A stretch of DNA of 64,000 nucleotides, taken from NCBI GenBank assembly GCA_902491375.1, contig CABUHE010000001.1, positions 186,001-250,000 on the forward strand, given 5' to 3'. The notes below the pieces were generated by a model. It made no database searches. It was not told where the DNA came from and saw nothing but the letters and a program-made list of their open reading frames with translations. Positions 53,627-61,640 of this stretch are shown in pieces (position 1 is the stretch's first letter; each line of letters begins with the position of its first letter). This DNA comes from an uncultured Prevotella sp. (GTDB lineage: Bacteria > Bacteroidota > Bacteroidia > Bacteroidales > Bacteroidaceae). Made by a program: the position numbers and the translations under genes.

Positions 53627-53634
53627 TACTTTTG
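53627..53634 (+). promoter_or_regulatory. -7 promoter box of the ferritin gene
   Basis: TACTTTTG, 46 bases before the ATG. The -33 region is weak. I do not see a palindromic Fur or OxyR site that I would defend. Confidence 0.5.
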
Positions 53635-53680
53635 CCGTTGGACTAAATAAATATTCATTTATTAAAAAGACAGAAATTTT

Positions 53681-54205
53681 ATGTTAAACAAGAAGGTAGA
53701 AGAGGCTCTTAACGAGCAGATTAATGCCGAGATGTGGTCGGCTTACTTGTATCTTTCAATGGCAGCTTATTGCCATTCTGCAGGACAGCCGGGTATGGCT
53801 AGCTGGTTTGAAGTTCAGTTCCGTGAGGAGCAGGATCATGCTAAAATACTTTTCAATTATGTCAACTCACGCAACGGCCGCGTCGTTCTGAAGGCTATCG
53901 ACGCTGTGCCGACAGAATGGGAAAGTATACTCGACGTGTTTGAAAGCACTCTTGAGCATGAGCAGAAAGTAACTTCTCTGATCAACAATCTGTATGCGCT
54001 GACTCATGAGACAAACGACTTTGCTACTCAGAGCATGCTTAAATGGTTCATAGACGAGCAGGTTGAGGAAGAAGAAAATGCTCAGACTATTATCGACAAC
54101 CTTAAGATGATTAAGGACAACGGTTACGGAATATACATGCTTGACAAGGAACTTGGCGCAAGAACCTATACTCAGGCAGCTCCGCTAAATGGTTCAAATC
54201 TTTAA
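53681..54205 (+). CDS. ftnA: Ferritin (bacterial non-heme, FtnA-like)
   Basis: Protein of 174 residues, the four-helix iron-storage ferritin. Ferroxidase residues are in place: E17 (QINAEMWSAY), the Glu and His of FREEQDHAK, the Glu of ESTLEHEQKV and the Gln/Glu of DEQVEEEENA. Assembles into 24-mers storing Fe(III) and helps protect against oxygen stress in anaerobes. Monocistronic, with a strong hairpin terminator. Confidence 0.96.
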   Translation: MLNKKVEEALNEQINAEMWSAYLYLSMAAYCHSAGQPGMASWFEVQFREEQDHAKILFNYVNSRNGRVVLKAIDAVPTEWESILDVFESTLEHEQKVTSLINNLYALTHETNDFATQSMLKWFIDEQVEEEENAQTIIDNLKMIKDNGYGIYMLDKELGARTYTQAAPLNGSNL

Positions 54206-54225
54206 TATATAAGGCTGCTGAACAT

Positions 54226-54265
54226 AGAATAAGCCCGCAGGCAATGATGTCTGCGGGCTTATTCT
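54226..54265. terminator. Bidirectional terminator between ferritin and BamA-like genes
   Basis: A 15-bp perfect stem (54226-54240 with 54251-54265), 10-base loop. Confidence 0.85.
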
Positions 54266-54304
54266 GTATCTGTTGAGCAGTATGATGTTATTGCGGTGCT
54301 GTTG

Positions 54305-55495
54305 TCAGAAGGCTTCGTTTATGTTGAATACAAAGCCGGATATTCCTTTTTTGCCGAAACCGTAGTCAAGACGTATGTTGCCGTCTTTCTTAAATTCCCA
54401 TCTGTAGCCTATACCCCAGTTTGGCAGAAGTTTCTTAAACTGTATTGAGCTGAATTTGTCGAACACTGTTCCCACGCCTCCCCATACGGCTATACCGTGG
54501 CGCTTGTACAGGTGTTGGCGCAGCTCTATCTGTGCCTCGGTTTTATGTTTGTCGCGGTATCGTCCACCGTAGTATCCTCTCATTGAGCAAGAGTTTCCTA
54601 TCTGTGCCATCATTCCCCACGACGGGTTGCCGAAGTTTAGCGTTCCGCGCAGGTCGCCTGCAAGTATCGCTCCTTTCCAGAGCTTGCCGTAAGTGTCGAA
54701 GCGGAAGTCAGTAGTGGTATATGCGTAGCCGTTGCTCAGGAATTTCGGATGGAACAGCTGTGAGATGTTTATGTAGACACCACGTGTAGGCCGTGTCAGT
54801 ATATCGCGCGAGTCATACACGAATGTCAGTCCGGCTCCGATGTTCCATACCTCGCGTTTCTGTCCGAGAAGCAGTTCGGGGCGGTCCATGTCGTGCGCAT
54901 TTACGTAGTCGTAGGTAAGTGCCGGACCGATGAACATGTTGTCGATGATTTTCCACATAAAGCTGGCGTTGGCTGAAATCTTCAGTCGCTTCATTATGCT
55001 GACGTTGTCGTCGTTGTTGCCCATCTCGTATCCTATGCCCCAGAAACGCGATTTGAACGAGTTTACGGCAATAGTGTATTCTATTCTTCCCTTGTCGTAT
55101 GGGAAGATGTGCGTGCCTTTGATTCCGAGCGTGTACGACTGTTTGGTCGTTATATCGCCGAATATCGCCACGTCAGAAGGCGGTGAGATAGTGTCTTGCT
55201 TGTCTTGGAAATAGATGCCAAGGCCGACAAGACCCAGTCCAAGTCCTGTGTCTGAGCTGTAGTGAGGACCACCGAGTATGCTGAAGTCTATGGGCTTGCT
55301 TCTGTCAACCTTGTTCGAGTTGCGCAGATAATCCAGAATTTTGCGTCCGAAACTTTTTTTCTTTTTCGTACTGTCGGTAAGCTGTTCGGTCGCCACCAGC
55401 GACGTGTCAGCGGTTAAATCACTCTCTGGTATAGCCGCTGCCGCCTTCGCGGCGCAAACTGAAAATAATACGGTAAAGAGCAGCTGTTTAGTCAT
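54305..55495 (-). CDS. BamA/TamA-type (surface antigen) outer-membrane barrel protein
   Basis: Protein of 396 residues from ATG 55495 (the frame is open to a TTG at 55519, which I reject). Signal peptide ending in the Ala-rich KAAAAIPES region, a short linker with KKKKSFGRKILDYL, then about 300 residues of amphipathic beta strands; the motif GNSCSMRGYYGGRYRDKH resembles the VRGF/Y loop of Omp85 barrels. POTRA domains are absent, so it is a short, barrel-only member with unknown function. It lies 20 bases after the PCMD gene. Confidence 0.8.
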   Translation of the reverse strand: MTKQLLFTVLFSVCAAKAAAAIPESDLTADTSLVATEQLTDSTKKKKSFGRKILDYLRNSNKVDRSKPIDFSILGGPHYSSDTGLGLGLVGLGIYFQDKQDTISPPSDVAIFGDITTKQSYTLGIKGTHIFPYDKGRIEYTIAVNSFKSRFWGIGYEMGNNDDNVSIMKRLKISANASFMWKIIDNMFIGPALTYDYVNAHDMDRPELLLGQKREVWNIGAGLTFVYDSRDILTRPTRGVYINISQLFHPKFLSNGYAYTTTDFRFDTYGKLWKGAILAGDLRGTLNFGNPSWGMMAQIGNSCSMRGYYGGRYRDKHKTEAQIELRQHLYKRHGIAVWGGVGTVFDKFSSIQFKKLLPNWGIGYRWEFKKDGNIRLDYGFGKKGISGFVFNINEAF

Positions 55496-55515
55496 TCTTT
55501 GTCGTGTTATGCTTA

Positions 55516-56472
55516 TCAATAAACTAATTTTACGTTGTCAATCCAAAGGGTATTTCCCGGTGAGCCTATGAATGCGCCTCCGTTGCTTGACGCGAACTGA
55601 AGAATCATGTGCGTAGGCGTTTCGTTTGCCGAAGCCCATCCTGTTTCTTTTACTATCACGCTTTTGCCTTTGCTGTTGCGCGCGTAGTCACATGAGCGCA
55701 GTTTCATTGTAGAAGCGTCATAATTGGGGTTGTTTCTTATGTCGCCGTACATTATCTTATATGTAGCGTTATTTACCCATCCGTTTGTACTTCGGCTGTA
55801 TTTAACGACCATAGTACCCACGCGCTTGGCTGTTATGTTGCCGTTTTTGTCTTCTGTGCGTTTCTGTAGCAGCAGCACTGCGGTGGCGCAGTCTTTTCCT
55901 GGTACCGTTTTCTGTTTGCTGAATCCGTTCAGCTTTATTCTGTTTGCGGCATTTGTTATGTACACACGGTAGTCAAACTTCAGTGCTTTTGGGCGTTGGT
56001 TGAAGCGTATGCCGCAGTTCATTGCCTTAACGCCGTCTTTTGTTCCGCTTATCGGTTCGCGCATGCTACCCAGATACATTGAGCCTGCCGCAAGCACGTT
56101 GATGTTGAACATTCCGATGACTTTCACCTTCTCGATATGTGTCATCAGCTTTGCGCAGTATCCGTTGCCGCGTCGTTCACGGTAGACGCAGTTGTTTGTC
56201 TTCACAACTCCCATAACCTTTGCCATTACGTTTGATGTCGCCCAGGGCGAGCCTCCAGCGTTGACGTATGGCTTGTTGCCGTCTATTGTACGGTTAGGGC
56301 CTATTGCGTAAAGAGTCTTTGTTTTGCCGCCTATTACGGCAGATTCATGTATTTTCCTGATTGTCCAGCGGTTCATGTCGCCGTACGGCAGGAGTACGTC
56401 CTTGCCGAAAGTTTCAACGCTTGTCGCTATCAGGAGCGCGAGCAGCGCGGATTTTACCAATCTACATTTCAT
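55516..56472 (-). CDS. PCMD-domain-like secreted protein
   Basis: Protein of 318 residues from ATG 56472, chosen because a -7 box (56482-56489) overlaps the longer start at 56484. A signal peptide (about 1-23) precedes a region whose layout resembles the putative carbohydrate metabolism domain: SPWATSNVMAKV, FNINVLAAGSMYLGSM, LKFDYRV, then a beta-sandwich ending LQFASSNGGAFIGSPG and LWIDNVKLVY. The ending with IDNVKLVY is typical. Substrate and reaction are unknown; it may be only a binding domain. Confidence 0.68.
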   Translation of the reverse strand: MKCRLVKSALLALLIATSVETFGKDVLLPYGDMNRWTIRKIHESAVIGGKTKTLYAIGPNRTIDGNKPYVNAGGSPWATSNVMAKVMGVVKTNNCVYRERRGNGYCAKLMTHIEKVKVIGMFNINVLAAGSMYLGSMREPISGTKDGVKAMNCGIRFNQRPKALKFDYRVYITNAANRIKLNGFSKQKTVPGKDCATAVLLLQKRTEDKNGNITAKRVGTMVVKYSRSTNGWVNNATYKIMYGDIRNNPNYDASTMKLRSCDYARNSKGKSVIVKETGWASANETPTHMILQFASSNGGAFIGSPGNTLWIDNVKLVY

Positions 56473-56481
56473 AATCGGTGG

Positions 56482-56489
56482 CAAAGTTA
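56482..56489 (-). promoter_or_regulatory. -7 promoter box of the PCMD/BamA-like operon
   Basis: CAAAGTTA on + reads TAACTTTG on -, nine bases before ATG 56472, implying a leader of about four bases. Confidence 0.5.
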
Positions 56490-56828
56490 TGAAAACTTTT
56501 AATATTGTGATAGTTTCTAAGCTTTTTTTACTTATTTTTTGGTAAATGTGAACACTTTACATTACTTTATAACCAATAAAGCTCTGCAAACGTCTTGTCG
56601 CGTCATAAGCCAATAATCCAACTGTTTGTGAATGAGGACTGTCGGCTGTTATGCCTGATTTACACAGCAGTTTGCAGACGTATGACATGTTTGCTGGTAA
56701 AAGCTGAATTAATAGTGAAAAAAAAACTCTCATCGGCTATTATTCGGATTATTTTTTCTATTTTTGCAAGTGCTTAGATTTGCAATATCGAAATTACAAA
56801 AACACATACTTTTATAAACTACAAAACT
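56485..56828. other. 344-base divergent spacer
   Basis: Holds the PCMD -7 box and, on +, TATTTTTG at 56759-56766, a -7 match for pta with a leader of about 55 bases. Nothing else recognised. Confidence 0.55.
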
Positions 56829-57839
56829 ATGGATTTAGTACAACAAATCATTGCGCGTGCTAAAAGCAACAAACAGCGCATTGTTCTCCCCGAAGCTACC
56901 GAGGAGCGTACATTGAGAGCAGCCGATATGGTATTGGCTGACGACGTGGCTGATATTATCCTTATTGGTAATCCGGGAGAGATAAATTCTTTGGCTGAGA
57001 AATGGGGCCTGACTCACATCGGTAAGGCAACTATTGTTGATCCGGAGAATAATCCGAAGAGCGAAGAGTATGCTGCACTGCTTGCTGAGTTGCGCAAGAA
57101 GAAGGGCATGACTATCGAACAGGCACGTGAACTTGTTAAGGATCCTCTCTACTTGGGATGTATGATTATCAAGACTGAAGGTGCTGACGGACAGATCTCA
57201 GGTGCTCTCAGCACAACTGCCGAGACTCTGCGTCCGGCTCTTCAGATTATCAAGTGCAAGCCGGGTATCACTTGCGTGAGCGGTGCTATGCTGCTTATCA
57301 CAAAGAAACCTGAGTATGGAGAGAACGGTGTTCTCGTCGTAGGTGACGTTGCGGTTACTCCTGTTCCTGACGCACAGCAGCTTGCGCAGATTGCCGTATG
57401 CACAGCTGAGACAGCTAAATCTGTTGCCGGCTTTGCAGAGCCGCGTGTCGCAATGCTGAGCTTCTCGACAAAGGGCAGCGCTTCACACGAAGTTGTCGAC
57501 AAGGTGGTAGAGGCTACAAAGCTTGCAAAAGAGCTTGCTCCTGAACTGAAGATTGACGGAGAGATGCAGGCAGATGCAGCCCTCGTTCCTTCTGTAGGAG
57601 AAAAGAAAGCTCCCGGAAGCGAGATTGCAGGACATGCAAACGTTCTTGTTTTCCCGTGCCTTGAGGTAGGAAACATTTCTTATAAGATGGTACAGCGTCT
57701 TGGTGACGCGGTAGCCCTCGGCCCGATTCTTCAGGGTATCGCACGTCCGGTAAACGACCTTAGCCGTGGCTGCTCTGTCGATGATATCTATAAGCTGGTT
57801 GCAATTACAGCATGCCAGGCAATGGACGCAAAGAAATAA
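56829..57839 (+). CDS. pta: Phosphate acetyltransferase
   Basis: Pta, 336 residues, the short form with only the PTA_PTB catalytic domain (no N-terminal DRTGG/regulatory part). It converts acetyl-CoA and phosphate to acetyl-phosphate. Motifs: RIVLPEATEERTLRAADMV, GCMIIKTEGADGQISGALS, SFSTKGSASHEVVDKV, DGEMQADAALVP and the C-terminal GPILQGIARPVNDLSRG. Upstream of ackA by 114 bases; the two probably form one ATP-yielding acetate operon. Confidence 0.97.
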   Translation: MDLVQQIIARAKSNKQRIVLPEATEERTLRAADMVLADDVADIILIGNPGEINSLAEKWGLTHIGKATIVDPENNPKSEEYAALLAELRKKKGMTIEQARELVKDPLYLGCMIIKTEGADGQISGALSTTAETLRPALQIIKCKPGITCVSGAMLLITKKPEYGENGVLVVGDVAVTPVPDAQQLAQIAVCTAETAKSVAGFAEPRVAMLSFSTKGSASHEVVDKVVEATKLAKELAPELKIDGEMQADAALVPSVGEKKAPGSEIAGHANVLVFPCLEVGNISYKMVQRLGDAVALGPILQGIARPVNDLSRGCSVDDIYKLVAITACQAMDAKK

Positions 57840-57953
57840 CCAAAGCGGAAGGAGTCTGTGATAAAGTGATTAAGGGTATCTGTTGCTTGTATTCATTTAT
57901 GTGCAGGGATACTTTTACGTTATCATGACTCCTCGGTTCAAAAGATAAATAAC

Positions 57954-59150
57954 ATGAAAATATTAGTTTTAAACTGTGGCAGCTCGTCTATCAAATATGC
58001 TCTTTACAACATGGACGACAAGTCTGTCATGACGTCTGGCGGCGCAGAGCGCGTAGGTCTTGACGGTGCTTTTGTTAAAGTTAAGATGCCGGACGGCACA
58101 AAGAAGAAGGTGATGCACGACATTCCCGAACATACTGAGGGTGTGAAGTTCATCTTCTCATTACTGACCGACCCTGAGATAGGCGTAATCAAGAGCCTTG
58201 ACGAGATTGACGCCGTAGGCCACCGTATGGTACACGGAGGCGAGAAGTTCAACAAGAGTGTTGTTCTTACAGACGAAGTCCTCAAAACATTCGAGGCATG
58301 TATCGACCTGGCTCCGCTGCATAATCCTGCAAACCTTAAAGGTGTAAAGGCTGTCAGCGAGCTTATGCCAAATCTTCCACAGGTAGGTGTGTTCGATACA
58401 GCATTCCATCAGACGATGCCTGCACACTCATATCTTTATGCAATTCCTTACGACCTGTATGAGAAGTACGGCGTGCGCCGTTACGGTTTCCACGGAACCA
58501 GCCACCGTTACGTTTCACACAGAGTATGTGAGTTCCTCGGTGTTGACTACAACTCAAAGAAGATTATCACCTGCCACATCGGCAACGGAGGCAGTGTCGC
58601 AGCTGTTGAGAACGGCAAGTGTGTTGATACTTCTATGGGTCTTACTCCTCTTGAGGGCCTTATGATGGGTACCAGAAGCGGCGATATTGACGGCGGAGCT
58701 ATAACATTCCTTGAGAAGAAGCTTGGTCTTGACGCTGACGGCATGTCAAACCTGCTCAACAAGAAGAGCGGTGTGCTCGGCATTTCAGGCATTTCTTCTG
58801 ATATGCGTGAGATCGACGACGCTATCGCAGCAGGCAACGAGCGTGCTAAGCTGGCTCTTGATATGTACAACTATCGTATTAAGAAGTATGTCGGAGCTTA
58901 TGCTGCTGCAATGGGCGGATGCGACATCATTGTGTTCACTGCCGGTGTAGGAGAGAACCAGGCAGAGATGCGCGAGGCTGTTTGCGAGAACATGGAGTAC
59001 ATGGGCGTTAAGCTCGACAAGGAGAAGAACAAAGGTGTAAGAGGCGTCGAGGCCGTTATCTCTGCGCCTGACTCTAAGGTTACGGTATGCGTCATTCCTA
59101 CTGATGAGGAACTGATGATTGCTACCGACACGATGAATCTGTTGAAATAA
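57954..59150 (+). CDS. ackA: Acetate kinase
   Basis: AckA, 398 residues, makes ATP and acetate from acetyl-phosphate. ASKHA fold: VLNCGSSSIKYALYN, HRMVHGGEKF, FDTAFHQTMP, YGFHGTSHRYVSHR, CHIGNGGSVAAV, GTRSGDIDGG and FTAGVGENQAEMRE are all present, covering nucleotide, acetate and catalytic residues. Full length. Ended by a strong terminator; completes the fermentative acetate branch with pta. Confidence 0.98.
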   Translation: MKILVLNCGSSSIKYALYNMDDKSVMTSGGAERVGLDGAFVKVKMPDGTKKKVMHDIPEHTEGVKFIFSLLTDPEIGVIKSLDEIDAVGHRMVHGGEKFNKSVVLTDEVLKTFEACIDLAPLHNPANLKGVKAVSELMPNLPQVGVFDTAFHQTMPAHSYLYAIPYDLYEKYGVRRYGFHGTSHRYVSHRVCEFLGVDYNSKKIITCHIGNGGSVAAVENGKCVDTSMGLTPLEGLMMGTRSGDIDGGAITFLEKKLGLDADGMSNLLNKKSGVLGISGISSDMREIDDAIAAGNERAKLALDMYNYRIKKYVGAYAAAMGGCDIIVFTAGVGENQAEMREAVCENMEYMGVKLDKEKNKGVRGVEAVISAPDSKVTVCVIPTDEELMIATDTMNLLK

Positions 59151-59167
59151 TAGCTTTATCGATATTC

Positions 59168-59212
59168 AGCATCCCTTTCATTTTTATGAAGTAAAGGGAT
59201 GCTTTTTTATTT
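59168..59212 (+). terminator. Intrinsic terminator of pta-ackA
   Basis: AGCATCCCTTT (59168-59178) pairs with AAAGGGATGCT (59193-59203), followed by a T-run. Confidence 0.9.
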
Positions 59213-59238
59213 TTCGTTTTTTACTTTAGCATCTATTT

Positions 59239-60279
59239 ATGGGAAAGAAGATTGTAACTTTTGGAGAAATGCTGCTAAGACTGACCACACCCGGTAATCT
59301 CAGACTTCAACAGTCGCGCTATTTTGATGCGAACTTCGGCGGCAGTGAGGTCAATGTAGCCATTTCTGTAGCCTCTTACGGCGGTGATGTCATGCTTGTT
59401 ACGGCTCTGCCGGAGAATCCGCTCGGCAATGTCTGTCTTATGAAACTGCGTGAGCACAGCGTCGGAACAGACGGTGTAATGATAATGAAAGGCGAGCGTC
59501 TTGGTACGTATATAGTAGAAAAGGCTGCCGACCTGCGCCCTGCAACAGTGATATACGACCGTAAGGATTCGGCCTTTTCTAAACTCAGGCCTGGTATGAT
59601 TGACTGGGACGCTGCTCTGAGCGGTGCCGATATATTCCACTGGTCGGGCATTGACGCATCGCTTACGCAAGGACTTGCTGACGTATGCCGTGAGGCTATA
59701 TCAGCGGCAGACCGACTGGGAGTGAAGGTTTCGTGCGACATCAATTACCGCAAGAACCTGTGGCAGTACGGACGCAGCGCCGAGGAGGTGCTCGTACCGC
59801 TGATGCAGTGCAGCGATATTGTATTCGGTAGTTCAAGCGAATATGAGAAGGCTCTCGGAATCAAGGCTCCGGCTTTCGCGGTGAGAAATGTCGCTGATGG
59901 TATTGATGAGCATGAGTATGAGGAATTCTGTTTACGTATAAGCGAGAAGCTTCCACGTTGCAGCCATCTGTTCATGTGTATGCGCAACTCCATTACGTCA
60001 GACCATCACACTCTGAAAGGACTTCTATATTCAGACGGAAGCATGAAGATGTCGCGCACTTATGAGGTGAACAACGTTGTCGACAGTATGGGTGTGGGCG
60101 ACGCTTTTGTAGGGGCGATGCTTTATGCTATGCAGAATTATGACGACGACCAGAAGCGACTCGACTTCTCTATGGCTGGCTCAGCCCTTAAAAATACTAT
60201 TGTCGGCGACTACAACATGGTGTCTGTCGATGAGGTTGAGGGACTGATAAAAGGCGGTAGCGCAGAGATACGCCGATAG
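59239..60279 (+). CDS. kdgK: PfkB-family sugar kinase, 2-keto-3-deoxygluconate kinase-like
   Basis: Protein of 346 residues of the ribokinase fold. It opens with KIVTFGEMLLRLTTPGN; GGSEVNVAISVASYGGDV and NPLGNVCLMKL bind the sugar, and VVDSMGVGDAFVGAML is the PfkB signature 2 (GAGD reads GVGD) with the catalytic Asp. The opening and an RYFDANFGGSEVN segment fit KDG kinases best. In Bacteroidales KDG kinase usually pairs with KDPG aldolase for uronate catabolism; no aldolase follows here, so the name is provisional. Confidence 0.82.
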   Translation: MGKKIVTFGEMLLRLTTPGNLRLQQSRYFDANFGGSEVNVAISVASYGGDVMLVTALPENPLGNVCLMKLREHSVGTDGVMIMKGERLGTYIVEKAADLRPATVIYDRKDSAFSKLRPGMIDWDAALSGADIFHWSGIDASLTQGLADVCREAISAADRLGVKVSCDINYRKNLWQYGRSAEEVLVPLMQCSDIVFGSSSEYEKALGIKAPAFAVRNVADGIDEHEYEEFCLRISEKLPRCSHLFMCMRNSITSDHHTLKGLLYSDGSMKMSRTYEVNNVVDSMGVGDAFVGAMLYAMQNYDDDQKRLDFSMAGSALKNTIVGDYNMVSVDEVEGLIKGGSAEIRR

Positions 60280-60298
60280 CCGTCAGTCTGTGCGTTTG

Positions 60299-60411
60299 CC
60301 GTTTGTGGCTTTTCGCATCGTAAAAGGGTATCTTTTGGCTTGCAAGAGATGCCCTTTTGTGTTGTAAAACATGGTCTTTTGCATATCAGTCTTTGATATG
60401 TTATATTCCAG
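60299..60411 (+). repeat. 22-base-pitch composite repeat, copy G
   Basis: The 323-base spacer 60280-60602 holds this element and the kinase promoter. Units: 60299-60320 (degenerate), 60321-60342, 60343-60364 (22 each), 60365-60388 (24), with cores TAAAAGGGTATCTTTT, CAAGAGATGCCCTTTT and TAAAACATGGTCTTTT. The cap is weak (TTGATATG... ending CCAG, about 60393-60411). It may also act as the kdgK transcript end. Confidence 0.78.
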
Positions 60412-60566
60412 TTCGATTTTAGTCTTGATTTAAGAGTTTCTGACTTACTTGTTTTATCATAATTAAGTCGGAGGTCAGGGTTGGCCGGATAAGGTTCTTC
60501 ACATTGTTTTTCATGGCATAATTTTTCAGTTTCAGTAATGATTTATGCGGTTTCGCATAGTCTTAA

Positions 60567-60598
60567 TTGGTTATGTAAAAATAAAAGATGTATCTTTG
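60567..60598 (+). promoter_or_regulatory. Promoter of the LytS/LytTR pair
   Basis: TTGG (60567-60570) and TATCTTTG (60591-60598), 20 bases apart. The -7 box ends only four bases before ATG 60603, predicting a leaderless mRNA; it overlaps the upstream ATG 60588, which is therefore not the start. Confidence 0.65.
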
Positions 60599-60602
60599 CG
60601 GC

Positions 60603-61640
60603 ATGAGAAAGTTTAGGAATTACATCATTACTTGGCTGTGCTTTACCATATTGACGTTTTTTCTTTACGATTTGATATGGGCAATATCCGATTTCGAGTG
60701 GTTAAAGCAAGAGATACAGGACGGTTGCGGCTGGTTGGTCGTCGATCTGTGTTATAGTGCTCTGTTCGCCTTTTACAGCATTGTCATCAGCCGTTTTATA
60801 GTGAAGCATAAGTTGCTGAGAAAGATTAAGAACAGGCGTGCAATGGTGTTCGGACTGATTATGATAGTGTGCAACATGTCGTTGGCGGTTCTTCTCGAAG
60901 AGGTGATACTCGACTATTTTACAGAGCCTTTGAACGATGGCGAGTTGCTTGGCAACGCATATTTCATGGGACTTATATCGTCAGTGTCGGCGCTGATTTT
61001 CACTGTTGACTATTATATAGAGAAGACGACACGGCAAAGACAGGAGAACGTCAATCTGCAAATGCAGCTGTTGCAGATGCAGCTTAATCCGCATTTCATC
61101 TTCAACAGTCTGAGCGTACTGACCTGCCTGATAGAGATTAATCCCCAACAGGCTGAGAAATACACTGTCCGCCTGTCAAAGATTTACAGATACATTCTCG
61201 GCAATATGAATGTCGACACGGTGTCGATAAGAGAGTCGCTCGCGTTCGCAAAGGACTATATGGCTCTGCTGAAGCTGCGTTATGAGAATGTTGTCATGGA
61301 CATTCACGATTTTGATTACCGTGAGAGCGAGGGAATATTGTCGCTATGTCTGCAAGTATTGTTGGAGAATGCAGTTAAACATAATGCGCCTGGACCGTCG
61401 GAACGGCTTGTGATAAGCATCGACCGCGACGGCGACCGGCTTGTGGTCAGCAACAACATACTGCATCCGCAGAACGGTCAGGACAGCACAATAGCCACGC
61501 ACCGTATCGGACTGACAAACATAAAGAAGCGGTATCTCTTGATGTTTAACCGCACGATGACTGTCGACGAGACGAGTGAGTTCTTCAAAGTATATGTTCC
61601 TATTATACAAACTGACAATGAAAAAAGTTTTGATTATTGA
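60603..61640 (+). CDS. LytS-type sensor histidine kinase (His_kinase family)
   Basis: Protein of 345 residues from ATG 60603. Four transmembrane helices (about 8-28, 46-66, 80-98, 117-137) with no large periplasmic domain, a coiled-coil linker (RQRQENVNLQMQLLQMQ) and the phospho-acceptor H164 in LNPHFIFNSL. The ATPase domain shows LQVLLENAVKHN and a G-box with GLTNIKKRYLLMF. It phosphorylates the LytTR regulator next to it, overlapping by 23 bases. Signal unknown; the intramembrane-sensing form suggests a membrane or peptide cue. Confidence 0.93.
   Translation: MRKFRNYIITWLCFTILTFFLYDLIWAISDFEWLKQEIQDGCGWLVVDLCYSALFAFYSIVISRFIVKHKLLRKIKNRRAMVFGLIMIVCNMSLAVLLEEVILDYFTEPLNDGELLGNAYFMGLISSVSALIFTVDYYIEKTTRQRQENVNLQMQLLQMQLNPHFIFNSLSVLTCLIEINPQQAEKYTVRLSKIYRYILGNMNVDTVSIRESLAFAKDYMALLKLRYENVVMDIHDFDYRESEGILSLCLQVLLENAVKHNAPGPSERLVISIDRDGDRLVVSNNILHPQNGQDSTIATHRIGLTNIKKRYLLMFNRTMTVDETSEFFKVYVPIIQTDNEKSFDY

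Larger units (their letters stand above)
52597..53680. other. 1084-base divergent spacer
   Basis: The largest gene-free stretch. It holds the susC and ferritin promoters and a repeat-like block at 53161-53303. The remainder is AT-rich with stop codons in all frames; no sigma/anti-sigma, regulator or RNA gene is recognised, which is notable because SusC/SusD operons often have an adjacent regulator. Confidence 0.6.

Noticed and set aside
53681..54205. A Fur or OxyR site upstream of ferritin
   Set aside because: The spacer is AT-rich and short inverted repeats occur by chance; none was specific enough to report.
4732..60411. CRISPR array explanation for the repeats
   Set aside because: Units are adjacent, degenerate and without unique spacers of constant size; no cas genes are seen.
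4732..60411. Simple terminator explanation for the repeats
   Set aside because: Several copies lie beyond normal intrinsic terminators (B) or in a divergent spacer (E), stems of single units are only about 5 bp, and copy number and orientation are fixed. Copy D may terminate as a side effect.
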